Positions 1-7,641 of a stretch of 64,000 bases of DNA are shown piece after piece. Source of the DNA: Candidatus Melainabacteria bacterium MEL.A1. GTDB taxonomy: Bacteria > Cyanobacteriota > Vampirovibrionia > Gastranaerophilales > Gastranaerophilaceae. The stretch's first letter is position 1. The number at the start of each line of letters is the position of its first letter. The notes beneath the pieces are model-generated. The model had not been told where the DNA came from, did not search any database, and saw nothing but the letters and a program-made list of their open reading frames with translations. Both the position numbers and the translations under genes were made by a program. Location of the stretch: NCBI GenBank assembly GCA_001765415.1, contig CP017245.1, positions 1,426,001 to 1,490,000 on the forward strand. The letters run 5' to 3'.

Positions 1-2
1 AA

Positions 3-191
3 TTAGAAAATAAATTTGAACAACAAGAGGCAAGAATTGACAGATTGGAAATGAAGTTAGAAAAAATATTATCAACACTTGAAGAAAAAGATGATATGGT
101 GTTAAATAGAAAAGTAGATAAGATTGAAAAAATGTTATCAAGACTTGGTACTAATATAGAAAAGCTTACATCTTATGTTGATGAAGACTAA
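3..191 (+). CDS. C-terminal fragment of a coiled-coil protein (5' end outside window)
   Basis: An open frame enters from the left edge and stops with TAA at 189-191, giving 62 residues. The composition is strongly helical and charged (repeated E, K, L, I and R with leucines at heptad-like spacing, e.g. RIDRLEMKLEKIL), so I read it as the end of a coiled coil. Its stop overlaps the start of the next gene by 11-17 bases, suggesting translational coupling with the flavin oxidase. The N-terminus is missing, so no function can be named. Confidence 0.6.
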   Translation, partial: LENKFEQQEARIDRLEMKLEKILSTLEEKDDMVLNRKVDKIEKMLSRLGTNIEKLTSYVDED

Positions 192-1566
192 CAAATTGAT
201 AAAAGATTTAAAAAATTCTCTCTCGTCGGCTAATGTGTTGGACACATTGGAAGAACGCTATGCTTATGCGCAAGATGCGTCAAATTTAAGAGATATTAAA
301 AATAATATTCCTGATGTCGTGGTTTTTGTTGAAAACACCGAGCAGGTTCAGCAGGTTGTAAGAATTGCTAATAAATATAAAGTTCCGATAATATGTCGTG
401 GTGCAGGCACAAATGTTGTTGGTGCTTGTGTTACAGAACATGGTGGAATAATTTTAAATTTTTCAAAAATGAATAAGATTTTTGAAATAAATAAAGAAAA
501 TATGACCGCTCGTGTAGAACCAGGTGTTGTGTTGGGCGATTTTCAAAGAGAGGTTGAAAAGTTAGGGCTTTTTTATCCGCCTGATCCTTCCAATTTGGCG
601 GTTTCTACAATTGGAGGTAGTATAGCACAGGCATCAGGTGGGGCAAAGTCTTTTAAATACGGAACGACAAAGGATTATGTAATTGATTTAAAAGTTGTTA
701 CGGCTAGTGGCGAAGTTTTGCAGACCGGAGCAAATACTATTAAAAACGCTACGGGATATAATTTGAATACTTTGTTTGTCGGATCAGAAGGTACTTTGGG
801 GATTGTTGTAGAAGCAACTTTAAAATTAATCCCTAAACCTGAAAGCAAAAAAGTTTTGATGGCATATTTTGATACGGTAAAAGAAGCGGTGAGTGCTGTA
901 AATGCTATAATTGAACAGAGAATTTTTCCGACAACTATTGATTTTATGGACAAAAATGCAATTCAAACCGTTGAAAAGTTTTATCCTGCAAATCTTTTGA
1001 CCGAAAAAGAAGCTGCACTTGTTATAGAAATTGATGGGTTTGAATGTTCTATGAAGTATCAGGAAGATATTATTGTAAATATCTTGAAAAATTGTGGTGC
1101 ATCTGCAATTCAAGCTTCTCATAATGATAAAGAATATAATAAAATTTGGACTGCTCGAAGATCTTCTATGGGAGCTTGTGCAAAATTAAAACCGAATGTT
1201 ACAACTGATGATGTTATTGTCCCGAGAGAAAATTTAGAGGCTTTGGTTTTGGGGATTAGGAAAATTTGTGAAAAATATAATTTAGATGTCTGTATGGTTG
1301 GACATGTAGGTGATGGGAGTGTTCATCCGCAAATTCCGATTGATTATTCTGATGAAGATGAATATAAACGTTACAAATTTGCAAAGAATGAAATCTATGA
1401 TTTGACTGCAAGTTTAGGTGGAATTTTGTCAGGTGAGCATGGTGTTGGAATGTTGAAACGCTCTCATATCAATAAAGTTGTATCTAATGTCGCAATTGAT
1501 TATATGCGGCAGATTAAGAAAACATTTGACCCAAATAATATTTTAAACCCTTACAAAATTTTTTAA
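175..1566 (+). CDS. glcD: FAD-linked oxidase, GlcD / D-lactate dehydrogenase family
   Basis: The 463-residue protein is full length for the GlcD-type FAD-linked oxidases that oxidise 2-hydroxy acids such as glycolate or D-lactate. The PCMH-type FAD-binding domain is visible as RGAGTN (about residues 75-80), PPDPSN (135-140) and STIGGSIAQASGG (144-156). The C-terminal oxidase cap carries GHVGDGSVHP (376-385) and SGEHGVG (419-425), the usual family signatures. Two in-frame starts are possible, 175 or 181 (ATGAAGAC), both overlapping the upstream gene; neither has a clear Shine-Dalgarno. The partners glcE and glcF are not adjacent, so substrate and electron acceptor are not fixed by context. Alternative: a D-2-hydroxyglutarate or D-lactate dehydrogenase of the same superfamily. 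Confidence 0.88.
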   Translation: MLMKTNKLIKDLKNSLSSANVLDTLEERYAYAQDASNLRDIKNNIPDVVVFVENTEQVQQVVRIANKYKVPIICRGAGTNVVGACVTEHGGIILNFSKMNKIFEINKENMTARVEPGVVLGDFQREVEKLGLFYPPDPSNLAVSTIGGSIAQASGGAKSFKYGTTKDYVIDLKVVTASGEVLQTGANTIKNATGYNLNTLFVGSEGTLGIVVEATLKLIPKPESKKVLMAYFDTVKEAVSAVNAIIEQRIFPTTIDFMDKNAIQTVEKFYPANLLTEKEAALVIEIDGFECSMKYQEDIIVNILKNCGASAIQASHNDKEYNKIWTARRSSMGACAKLKPNVTTDDVIVPRENLEALVLGIRKICEKYNLDVCMVGHVGDGSVHPQIPIDYSDEDEYKRYKFAKNEIYDLTASLGGILSGEHGVGMLKRSHINKVVSNVAIDYMRQIKKTFDPNNILNPYKIF

Positions 1567-1611
1567 GTAACCATAATTCTTGACAATTATATTCGCTTAT
1601 TTTAACCTATT

Positions 1612-1707
1612 AGCATAGAGGAAATGAAGTGAGTATCTTCAACTGCTGGCGCAGCCGTAATAGTCGGAATGCTCAAAATGGATTCGTTTACGCACAGATT
1701 GAACGAA
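1612..1707 (+). promoter_or_regulatory. Candidate cobalamin (B12) riboswitch, class-II-like
   Basis: The leader of the next gene folds like a compact cobalamin aptamer. Outer stem: AGCAT (1612-1616) with ATGCT (1669-1673). Purine-rich GAGGAAA (1618-1624) precedes the hairpin GAAG-TGAGTAT-CTTC (1626-1640), matching the conserved P4 hairpin. CTGC-TGGC-GCAG (1643-1654) matches P5, and the core strand CCGTAATAGTCGGAATGC (1655-1672) closely follows the conserved joining strand of B12 riboswitches. A further hairpin TTCGTT/AACGAA (1683-1707) sits where the kissing-loop hairpin P13 belongs. A TATATT -10-like box lies at 1588-1593. The call rests on my memory of the motif and on the drawn pairs; a covariance search would settle it. 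Confidence 0.72.
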
Positions 1708-1719
1708 CTCCTTTTGTGG

Positions 1720-1743
1720 CCTCTTGAAAAAGAGGACTTTTTT
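1720..1743 (+). terminator. Riboswitch expression platform: hairpin that also covers the ribosome binding site
   Basis: CCTCTT (1720-1725), a GAAA tetraloop and AAGAGG (1730-1735) form a perfect 6-bp stem, followed by AC and six T (1738-1743). It has the form of an intrinsic terminator. The right arm is also the only purine-rich ribosome binding site for the ATG at 1744, so the hairpin could control transcription, translation or both. Confidence 0.7.
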
Positions 1744-2427
1744 ATGTCTTTAATAGCTGTACAATCCAATAATTCCAATAAAATTGGAACGTGTCCGCAT
1801 GGTTTGCCGCAAGGTGCATGCCCGATTTGTAGTGGAATGGGCGGAGGTATGAAAAAGGCTGATTTTTCAGCAAAACCCGGTGAAATGAGCTGGAATGAAT
1901 GCGCAGCTATCGGTGCGTTTTTAAAAGCTCAAAAAATGGCTAAACTTCAACGAGAACAAGATGCGCAAAATTTTGCAAATAATGTTAGAACATTCCAAAA
2001 TGCAATGATGAATGCAAGTCAAAAACTTGCAAATATTGGTGGATTTTTTTCTCAAAATACGCCATCAATTATTGCAAAACCGGTAAATTTTGTATTAAAT
2101 ACTGTTTTAGGCGGTATTGCAAGAGGAATTGCAAATATTCCAACAACTATCTCAAATATAATTCAAACTGTTCAACAAAAATTAGCGGATATTTCAGATA
2201 AATTGACCGCAATAATTGGGGAATTAAAAACTTCTATTGCAAAAAAGATTTCTGAAACATTTAACAGTTTGAAAAAGAAAGTGAAGTCATTGTTCTCTAT
2301 ATTTAAGCCGCTAAATTCTGATAACGATGATAAGCAAGTCGATGAAACCAAAAAGGCTTTTAAATTGAAAACTTTTATTCATGATTTGTATAAAAAAATA
2401 ATTGAAAAGGAAATAAATGACGATTAG
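1744..2427 (+). CDS. Unknown Cys/His-motif protein downstream of the B12 riboswitch
   Basis: I start this at 1744 (MSLIAVQ), preceded by AAGAGGA seven bases upstream, rather than at the in-frame ATG at 1669 that lies inside the leader RNA. The 227-residue product has an N-terminal motif TCPHGLPQGACPICSGMGGG (about residues 16-35) with three Cys and one His that could bind a metal. A helical, Ala/Gln/Lys-rich body follows with an amphipathic or membrane-associating stretch around VLGGIARGIANIPTTI, and a lysine-rich tail. I do not recognise the family. It overlaps the next gene by 11 bases, so the two are probably co-translated. Regulation by cobalamin is inferred from the leader. A role in B12 handling is possible but not shown. 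Confidence 0.65.
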   Translation: MSLIAVQSNNSNKIGTCPHGLPQGACPICSGMGGGMKKADFSAKPGEMSWNECAAIGAFLKAQKMAKLQREQDAQNFANNVRTFQNAMMNASQKLANIGGFFSQNTPSIIAKPVNFVLNTVLGGIARGIANIPTTISNIIQTVQQKLADISDKLTAIIGELKTSIAKKISETFNSLKKKVKSLFSIFKPLNSDNDDKQVDETKKAFKLKTFIHDLYKKIIEKEINDD

Positions 2428-3901
2428 TACAACTCCGCTTCATGATGCAGAAACCATCAGGCAGCAACGTAATTTGACAAAATCGCAAAAAAGAACAAAT
2501 ACCGAAACCAGAGAAGGGGTTCTTGTTAATAATTTTATAAAAGATTGTCCGGATTGCAAAGTTAATTTGGATGATACCTGTGATACTCTCGTAATTTCAA
2601 ATTATTCAAAAATGCCGTCAAGGTTATATGAAAAAGATATTACGCCTGAAAAAAGTATTTTACCAATAAGTGCTTTGTCTGTAGGAGTTATGGGAACAAT
2701 TGCGCTTTTGGCTGCGTTTGTAAAACATAATACTAAAATTAATTTGAAAATTGTTGACGAAAAACGTCTTCCTCCAACCACACGAAATGTTGCTATAAAT
2801 GAAGAAACTCATCAGGCTCTTTATCAAATGATACAAAGTCCGACGCTTAAAACGATTAGAGCAGGTGTTGGGGTTTTAACTCTTACAGCGATGGGTTTTA
2901 TTGGAAAAACTTTCTTTGATGGGTTTAAAGATGTTTGGGTTAAAAAACGTGAAGCGGATATTCAAAAAAATATGCAAGAAAAACTTATTGATATTGAAAC
3001 TCAATCTTTTGCCGGAAAAATTCAGATTACCCGTAATATGTTGTCTGAAAAAGCAAATGAGTTGAATGATTATCTTTCTGGTGGAAAAAGAAAAATTTTA
3101 GCAAATTTTGGCAAAAAAATTCCGTTTACTGCAAATAAAAAACAAGAAGAAAAATCGAGTAACATAAATTACTTTTTATTAGGTGTAACAACACTTGCAT
3201 CAATTGTCGGATTGGGTTTTTTAGCGTTGAAAAATTTGAGTAAGAGCAACAAATTGTTGAGTGAATTTGTTGAAAAGAAAGAAAGTTTGATTAAAGATGT
3301 AATCAAAAATTCTAATAATACAACAAAAGAAAAAGATAAAAATTTGTTGGATGCTTATTTTCAATCAATTGATGCGAATGAAAATACTATCAAAGAGTAT
3401 TTGAAGGATTTGAAATGGGATAAAGCTGAAGTTGAAGATTTTATACAAAAGATGGTCAAAAAATCAAAAACTTCAACAACGGCAGTTAATGCGACAATTG
3501 GTGGTGACGGAACTCCAAAACCGGCTTTTTATTCTCATGTAAATGATTATAGAGCATTTTTCTATAACTGGCTTTTAGATCCTAATAATAAACAGTTTAA
3601 ACAATTGTTTTTTGGAATTACCGGACTTACGGCTATTGGGTATGGCGGGAAATTGGCAGGTGATGCAGTAAAAGAGGTTCAGGTGAAAAAAATGAATGCT
3701 CAGACAGAAGTTGATTTACAAAATAGGCTTGTTTCAACCGAGTTAAGGAACTTCAAGTCTAAAAAAGATGCAGCAATTCAGCCACTTGTCGATGAGTTTT
3801 ATAAACAGGTTCAAAAAGGCAAGCCAAAAGAAGAATTGAAAGTTATGGCAGATAATATTTTGTTAGAAATCAAAAATGGTCCGCCGTTTGTATATTCATA
3901 A
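2417..3901 (+). CDS. Unknown multi-pass membrane protein
   Basis: This 494-residue product has four clear hydrophobic segments: around residues 83-103 (SALSVGVMGTIALLAAF), about 152-172 (GVGVLTLTAMGFIGKTF), about 252-272 (FLLGVTTLASIVGLGFLAL) and about 400-420 (FFGITGLTAIGYGGKLAG). The soluble parts between them are lysine-rich and helical. Segments two and four are similar to each other and are both followed by a charged helix (KDVWVKKREADIQKNMQ versus KEVQVKKMNAQTEVDLQN), so the protein looks internally duplicated. The ATG follows AAAAGGAAATAA and overlaps the upstream gene by 11 bases. It is the middle gene of a three-gene unit behind the candidate B12 riboswitch. No family recognised. Confidence 0.65.
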   Translation: MTISTTPLHDAETIRQQRNLTKSQKRTNTETREGVLVNNFIKDCPDCKVNLDDTCDTLVISNYSKMPSRLYEKDITPEKSILPISALSVGVMGTIALLAAFVKHNTKINLKIVDEKRLPPTTRNVAINEETHQALYQMIQSPTLKTIRAGVGVLTLTAMGFIGKTFFDGFKDVWVKKREADIQKNMQEKLIDIETQSFAGKIQITRNMLSEKANELNDYLSGGKRKILANFGKKIPFTANKKQEEKSSNINYFLLGVTTLASIVGLGFLALKNLSKSNKLLSEFVEKKESLIKDVIKNSNNTTKEKDKNLLDAYFQSIDANENTIKEYLKDLKWDKAEVEDFIQKMVKKSKTSTTAVNATIGGDGTPKPAFYSHVNDYRAFFYNWLLDPNNKQFKQLFFGITGLTAIGYGGKLAGDAVKEVQVKKMNAQTEVDLQNRLVSTELRNFKSKKDAAIQPLVDEFYKQVQKGKPKEELKVMADNILLEIKNGPPFVYS

Positions 3902-3911
3902 AGGAGATTAG

Positions 3912-4457
3912 ATGAATAATATTGCAATAAATAATGCTTATAGAGTGCATTCCGCACCAAAAGTTTTTCAAGATAAATTTCAACATTTACAAAAACCTTG
4001 TCCGATTGTTGATGAGGGCGACAAGTTTGAATATACGCATTGCAAACTTCCGACAAATGACAGAAACTATACTTATGTTGACCCAAACAAAGTTAAATAC
4101 TTTGTTGCGCAAAAAGAAAATGCACTTCCGTATATAAACGATGTTCTTCAACATTCAAACAATGAGGAGCAGGTAACTGAAACGTTATATATTCTTGATA
4201 GAATGATTGATAATGGCACAAAGGGTGTTGACAAAATGTATCCGACTTTGAGTAGGTTTAATAATACTAAATCGCCTAATATTCAAACATTTTTAGCAGG
4301 AATTTATAGAAAAACTCAAGTCCCTGATGCTTTTGGTCCTTTAGTAAAAATGTTGATTCAAAATTCAATAAATCCACAACCTGCTCCATTTGACCCTAAT
4401 GAAGAAATTGGCGGAGCTATATTAGAATATATTAAATGTTGGGGAAATAGATGCTGA
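3912..4457 (+). CDS. Unknown soluble helical protein, third gene of the riboswitch unit
   Basis: A good ribosome binding site (AAAGGAGATTAG) sits just before the ATG, 10 bases after the previous stop, so this is very likely in the same operon. The 181-residue product has no signal peptide or membrane segment. Its C-terminal half (from about residue 60) is a run of short helices resembling HEAT-like repeats (EEQVTETLYILDRMIDNG, then IQTFLAGIYRKTQVPDAFGPLVKML), a fold used for protein-protein contacts. That comparison is by appearance only. It ends with a short Cys-containing tail (YIKCWGNRC). Confidence 0.6.
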   Translation: MNNIAINNAYRVHSAPKVFQDKFQHLQKPCPIVDEGDKFEYTHCKLPTNDRNYTYVDPNKVKYFVAQKENALPYINDVLQHSNNEEQVTETLYILDRMIDNGTKGVDKMYPTLSRFNNTKSPNIQTFLAGIYRKTQVPDAFGPLVKMLIQNSINPQPAPFDPNEEIGGAILEYIKCWGNRC

Positions 4458-4466
4458 TAAAGTGAT

Positions 4467-4494
4467 TAGGGCGATAAGACTATATGGCAACAAG
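4467..4494 (+). repeat. Degenerate short copy of the 8-bp repeat family
   Basis: TAGGGCGA, TAAGACTA, TATGGCAA and CAAG follow one another in 8-base register. They match the TAAGGCGA-type units of the large array at 32085-32320. See also 27071-27106 and 27159-27180. Confidence 0.5.
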
Positions 4495-4535
4495 CTTGTA
4501 TTGCTTATTTGACGAAAACAATTAACTTTTTTAAA

Positions 4536-4553
4536 TGTTACAGTTTTGTAACA
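4536..4553. promoter_or_regulatory. Inverted repeat upstream of the conserved-ends protein gene
   Basis: TGTTAC-AGTTTT-GTAACA is a perfect 6-bp inverted repeat about 90 bases before the gene start at 4643. Two CAACATGT copies follow it (4562-4569 and about 4581-4588). TGTTAACA and TGTTACA words also lie upstream of the related gene at 39709 (39613-39628). It may be an operator; there is no T-run to make it a terminator. Confidence 0.4.
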
Positions 4554-4642
4554 TGATTTTCAACATGTTTAAAGTTTTTCCCAACATGTGTCGATAACCA
4601 TGGTGTAAGTACAAAGTTAACGAAAGGAAGATCGACAGTAAA

Positions 4643-6124
4643 ATGGGAATGTCAGCATCACAAGCTAGATTTTTAGGTCTGACTGCCAGAAAGACAAATG
4701 TTGAATTTGAAGGTCAACAGATTAACCAACAAAGAACAACATTGTCTAACCAATCTGCAAATTACTACAACGATTTGCTTGGTATGGCTGTTCCAGTACC
4801 GCCGTCTGTCGATGATTACACTAAGGCAGTGTACACTTTCGAAGACGGAGCATTAACAAACCAAATTACAGCAATGATTGCGCAAAATAACGGAACTTAT
4901 ACCGTTAGCTATTTGAGAACTTGGAAAGATGACTTTTCAATGGTAAGCGCAGCTACAAGTATTGTTACACGTACAACTGACGGCGCAAATAATAATTACA
5001 AAGTAGGCTCAAATACTTTGAGAAAACTTGGAGAATTTGGTGATGATGCAATTAAAACTACTGAAAAAACTCAAACAGTTGGAAATAAAATTGTAATTGA
5101 CGGAATTTCTTATGCCGTAACTAAAAAAGATGACGGATATTATATTGATGAAAAAACTGGAGATACAACAGAAGTCCCTTTGACTGCTGAAGAACAAAAA
5201 AATATCGGTTATTATTCTTACGATGCTAAAAAAGATTTGTTGGTTCAATATCAAAAAAATGGTAATGGAACTTATTCTCCTATTAATGAAAACGGAATAG
5301 TAGATACTACAACAACAGTAACAGAAGATAAAGTTCTTCCGGCTATTTATGATGAAAAGAATGATAAAGTTTCTTGGGTTTCTCAAAAAGATGATGGAAC
5401 TCTTGTGAAAAAAGATTACAAAACTCAAGAAAGACAATTAACTCAAGCTGAAATTGCTTCTATCACTACTCAAAAAGGAGGAGATGTAACAATTGATGGT
5501 GATGCAATTAATGATGAATACTTGAAATCATTGTCAGAAGATCAACTTAAACAACTTTTGAAAGAAGAAGAACAATATTTGTCACTTCTTAAACAAAAAT
5601 ATGGTGACGGCGACTATATGGTTAGATACGTTCAAAACACAACAACAGGCGAATATGAACCATATTTTTACAAGTTAGATAATTTACAAAATGCAAATTA
5701 TGATGCTAACGGCAACTCTCAATCAAATATCAATTGCTACAAAATAGGAACAGAAACTAAAACAGAAGAAGTTAAAGCAGTTGAAGGTTGTGAAATTGAA
5801 AAAGATAGCTCTGGCCGTTACATCAACATAACAATTAAAGATGCGTCAGGTAATAAAATTACTTATGCTTTGACGACTACAACAGCAACAGATCAAGCTG
5901 CTTATGATGACGCTATGAACCAATATGAGTATGAAAAATACGAATATGATCAAGCAATTCAAGATATCAACTCAAAAATTGAAATTATTCAATCAGAAGA
6001 TAAAAATCTTGAATTAAGACTAAAACAACTTGATACTGAACAAGATGCAATTTCTACAGAAATTGATGCAGTTCAAAAAGTAATTGAAAAGAACGTTGAA
6101 AGTTCTTTCAAAACATTCGGTTAG
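4643..6124 (+). CDS. Unknown protein of a conserved-ends family (paralogue at 39709)
   Basis: The product has 493 residues. The N-terminus MGMSASQARFLGLTARKTNVEFE and the C-terminal coiled coil (LELRLKQLDTEQDAISTE ending NVESSFKTFG) are close to those of the protein at 39709-41346 (MGLAAGQARLL..., LDLKMKNLDTEISSLTTE ending NIEKSFKRYNA), while the middles differ. There is no classical signal peptide or membrane segment. The long middle is acidic and Thr/Asn-rich with repeated DGTYxxS-like stretches, as in secreted or surface proteins. SD-like GAAAGGAAG precedes the ATG. It is monocistronic, with a strong terminator behind. The conserved ends suggest export or assembly signals, as in flagellar or type III filament proteins, but I cannot assign it to a known system. 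Confidence 0.65.
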   Translation: MGMSASQARFLGLTARKTNVEFEGQQINQQRTTLSNQSANYYNDLLGMAVPVPPSVDDYTKAVYTFEDGALTNQITAMIAQNNGTYTVSYLRTWKDDFSMVSAATSIVTRTTDGANNNYKVGSNTLRKLGEFGDDAIKTTEKTQTVGNKIVIDGISYAVTKKDDGYYIDEKTGDTTEVPLTAEEQKNIGYYSYDAKKDLLVQYQKNGNGTYSPINENGIVDTTTTVTEDKVLPAIYDEKNDKVSWVSQKDDGTLVKKDYKTQERQLTQAEIASITTQKGGDVTIDGDAINDEYLKSLSEDQLKQLLKEEEQYLSLLKQKYGDGDYMVRYVQNTTTGEYEPYFYKLDNLQNANYDANGNSQSNINCYKIGTETKTEEVKAVEGCEIEKDSSGRYINITIKDASGNKITYALTTTTATDQAAYDDAMNQYEYEKYEYDQAIQDINSKIEIIQSEDKNLELRLKQLDTEQDAISTEIDAVQKVIEKNVESSFKTFG

Positions 6125-6216
6125 TCGAGTGACAAAACATTAACAGATAACAAATAGTGCAAAAGCACTAAAACATAAACTAAATTTTCCTTTCCCTTTT
6201 TCCTATTGATTTTCCA

Positions 6217-6247
6217 ACGACAAGCAACAGTTTGTCGTTTTCTTTTG
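6217..6247 (+). terminator. Intrinsic terminator
   Basis: ACGACAA (6217-6223) and TTGTCGT (6232-6238) form a 7-bp stem followed by TTTTCTTTT. It ends the transcript of the gene at 4643-6124. Confidence 0.8.
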
Positions 6248-6296
6248 CGTAAATGAGGTATTAATTCCCCGAGTGTATAATTTGTGATATTTTTTA

Positions 6297-6341
6297 TTGA
6301 CACGGAATTTCATTAATAATACAATTGTTGTAAAAACAACA
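6297..6341 (+). promoter_or_regulatory. Promoter and likely operator of the RND efflux operon
   Basis: TTGACA (6297-6302), a 17-base spacer and TACAAT (6320-6325) make a near-consensus sigma-70 promoter. TGTTGT-AAAA-ACAACA (6326-6341) is a perfect inverted repeat over the expected transcription start, where a repressor such as a TetR- or MarR-type regulator would act. No such regulator gene is adjacent. Confidence 0.7.
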
Positions 6342-6369
6342 TACTCATAAAATCAGATAGGGAGAGTGT

Positions 6370-7542
6370 ATGAAGAAAAATATCATAATATTTTTGTCGG
6401 TAGTTATTGCCGCAATTTTAATAAGATTTGGATTTTCAATGTTCGGAAACATTATGCAAGGTAAGGCTATGAAAAATAGACCAGCTCCTTCTGTTACCGT
6501 ACAGGAAGTTGAAACTAAAAGTGCAATTAGAAGTTTTGAAGCACCTGGTAGAGTTGTTTCAAAATATCGAGTTGATGTAATGGCTCGTATTTCCGGATAT
6601 CTTTTGAAAAGTTACTTCAAAGAAGGGGATTATGTAAAAGCCGGTCAGGTTTTATTCCAAATAGAACCGACAGAATACTCTAACGCATCTAATGTAGCTG
6701 CTGCGAATGTTAAAAATTTGAAAGCTCAACTTGTTTACGCAGAAAAACAACTTGCTCGTGCATCAGAACTTGTAAAAAAAGATTACATTGCAAAAGCTCA
6801 GTATGATCAATTATTATCGCAAAGGGATGCTCTTCGTGCGCAATTAGCATCAGCTCAAGCATCTTTGAATGATGCAAACAGAAATTTAAGTTATACAAAT
6901 GTAAAATCTCCGGTTAATGGGAAAGTCGGTATTATTAACGTAACTGTCGGAAATTATGTTTCTCCAACATCAGGAGCTTTAACTACAATTAATAGCACAA
7001 ATCCGATTTATGTAACATTTCCTATTGATTCAAATGATTTTCAGGCTCTCGCAAATGCTGACAAATCAAACAATATAAATAGAAAAGTTGAATTAGTAAT
7101 GAGTAATGGTACAAAGTATTTCAAAAATGGGGTTCAAGATTTTCAAGACAACAAAGTTGACCAAACAACAGGTACTGTAACAATGAGAGCAACTTTTGAC
7201 AATCCTAATAATGAACTTATTCATGGTGAATTTGTAACAGTTAAACTTTATTCAAATAATCCGGTAGAAGTTCCGGTTGTTCCAGTTACTGCAGTTTTAG
7301 AAAACCAAGCCGGTAAATATGTCTATAAATTAGACGAAAATAATCTGCCACAATTGGTTTATGTAAAAACAGGCGAACAAAATGGAGATAATTGGATTAT
7401 TAAAGAAGGGGTTCAAAAAGGTGATAGGATTGTAACGGAAGGACTTCAAAAAGTTACACCTGGAAAACCTGTAAAAATTGTTACAGAAGAAGAAATGAAA
7501 AAAATTAGAACGAAACAAGTTACGGGTGAAAAACAAAAATAG
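6370..7542 (+). CDS. RND efflux periplasmic adaptor subunit (MexA/AcrA type)
   Basis: This 390-residue membrane fusion protein is expected to link the inner-membrane pump at 7642 to the TolC-type channel at 10788. An N-terminal membrane anchor (about residues 4-24) is followed by the biotinyl-lipoyl half-motif GRVVSKYRVDVMARISGYL, with the matching half NVKSPVNGKVG after a long coiled-coil hairpin (about residues 95-175, Ala/Gln-rich). Beta-barrel and membrane-proximal domains follow (SNGTKYFKNGVQDFQD, then VVPVTAVLENQAGKYVY). No lipobox cysteine is visible, so it is probably anchored by the uncleaved helix. It starts behind GGGAGAG and is the first gene of the operon. Confidence 0.93.
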   Translation: MKKNIIIFLSVVIAAILIRFGFSMFGNIMQGKAMKNRPAPSVTVQEVETKSAIRSFEAPGRVVSKYRVDVMARISGYLLKSYFKEGDYVKAGQVLFQIEPTEYSNASNVAAANVKNLKAQLVYAEKQLARASELVKKDYIAKAQYDQLLSQRDALRAQLASAQASLNDANRNLSYTNVKSPVNGKVGIINVTVGNYVSPTSGALTTINSTNPIYVTFPIDSNDFQALANADKSNNINRKVELVMSNGTKYFKNGVQDFQDNKVDQTTGTVTMRATFDNPNNELIHGEFVTVKLYSNNPVEVPVVPVTAVLENQAGKYVYKLDENNLPQLVYVKTGEQNGDNWIIKEGVQKGDRIVTEGLQKVTPGKPVKIVTEEEMKKIRTKQVTGEKQK

Positions 7543-7641
7543 AAAAGTTTTTACAGTTACGTATCAATTAATGAGCGAAATGTAATAAATGAACTTTTCT
7601 TTTTTCAGATTTTACCTCTCATTCAATAAAAAGGAACAATA

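Noticed and set aside
1669..1743. Upstream in-frame extension of the gene at 1744
   Set aside because: It would translate the riboswitch P13 region and the terminator hairpin; the ATG at 1744 has the better ribosome site.
5009..5437. 142-codon minus-strand frame
   Set aside because: A shadow of the conserved-ends gene; low-complexity Ile/Phe/Ser composition typical of antisense AT-rich frames.
6121..6303. Minus-strand 60-codon frame after the first conserved-ends gene
   Set aside because: It spans an intrinsic terminator and the efflux promoter region, and has no recognisable protein character.
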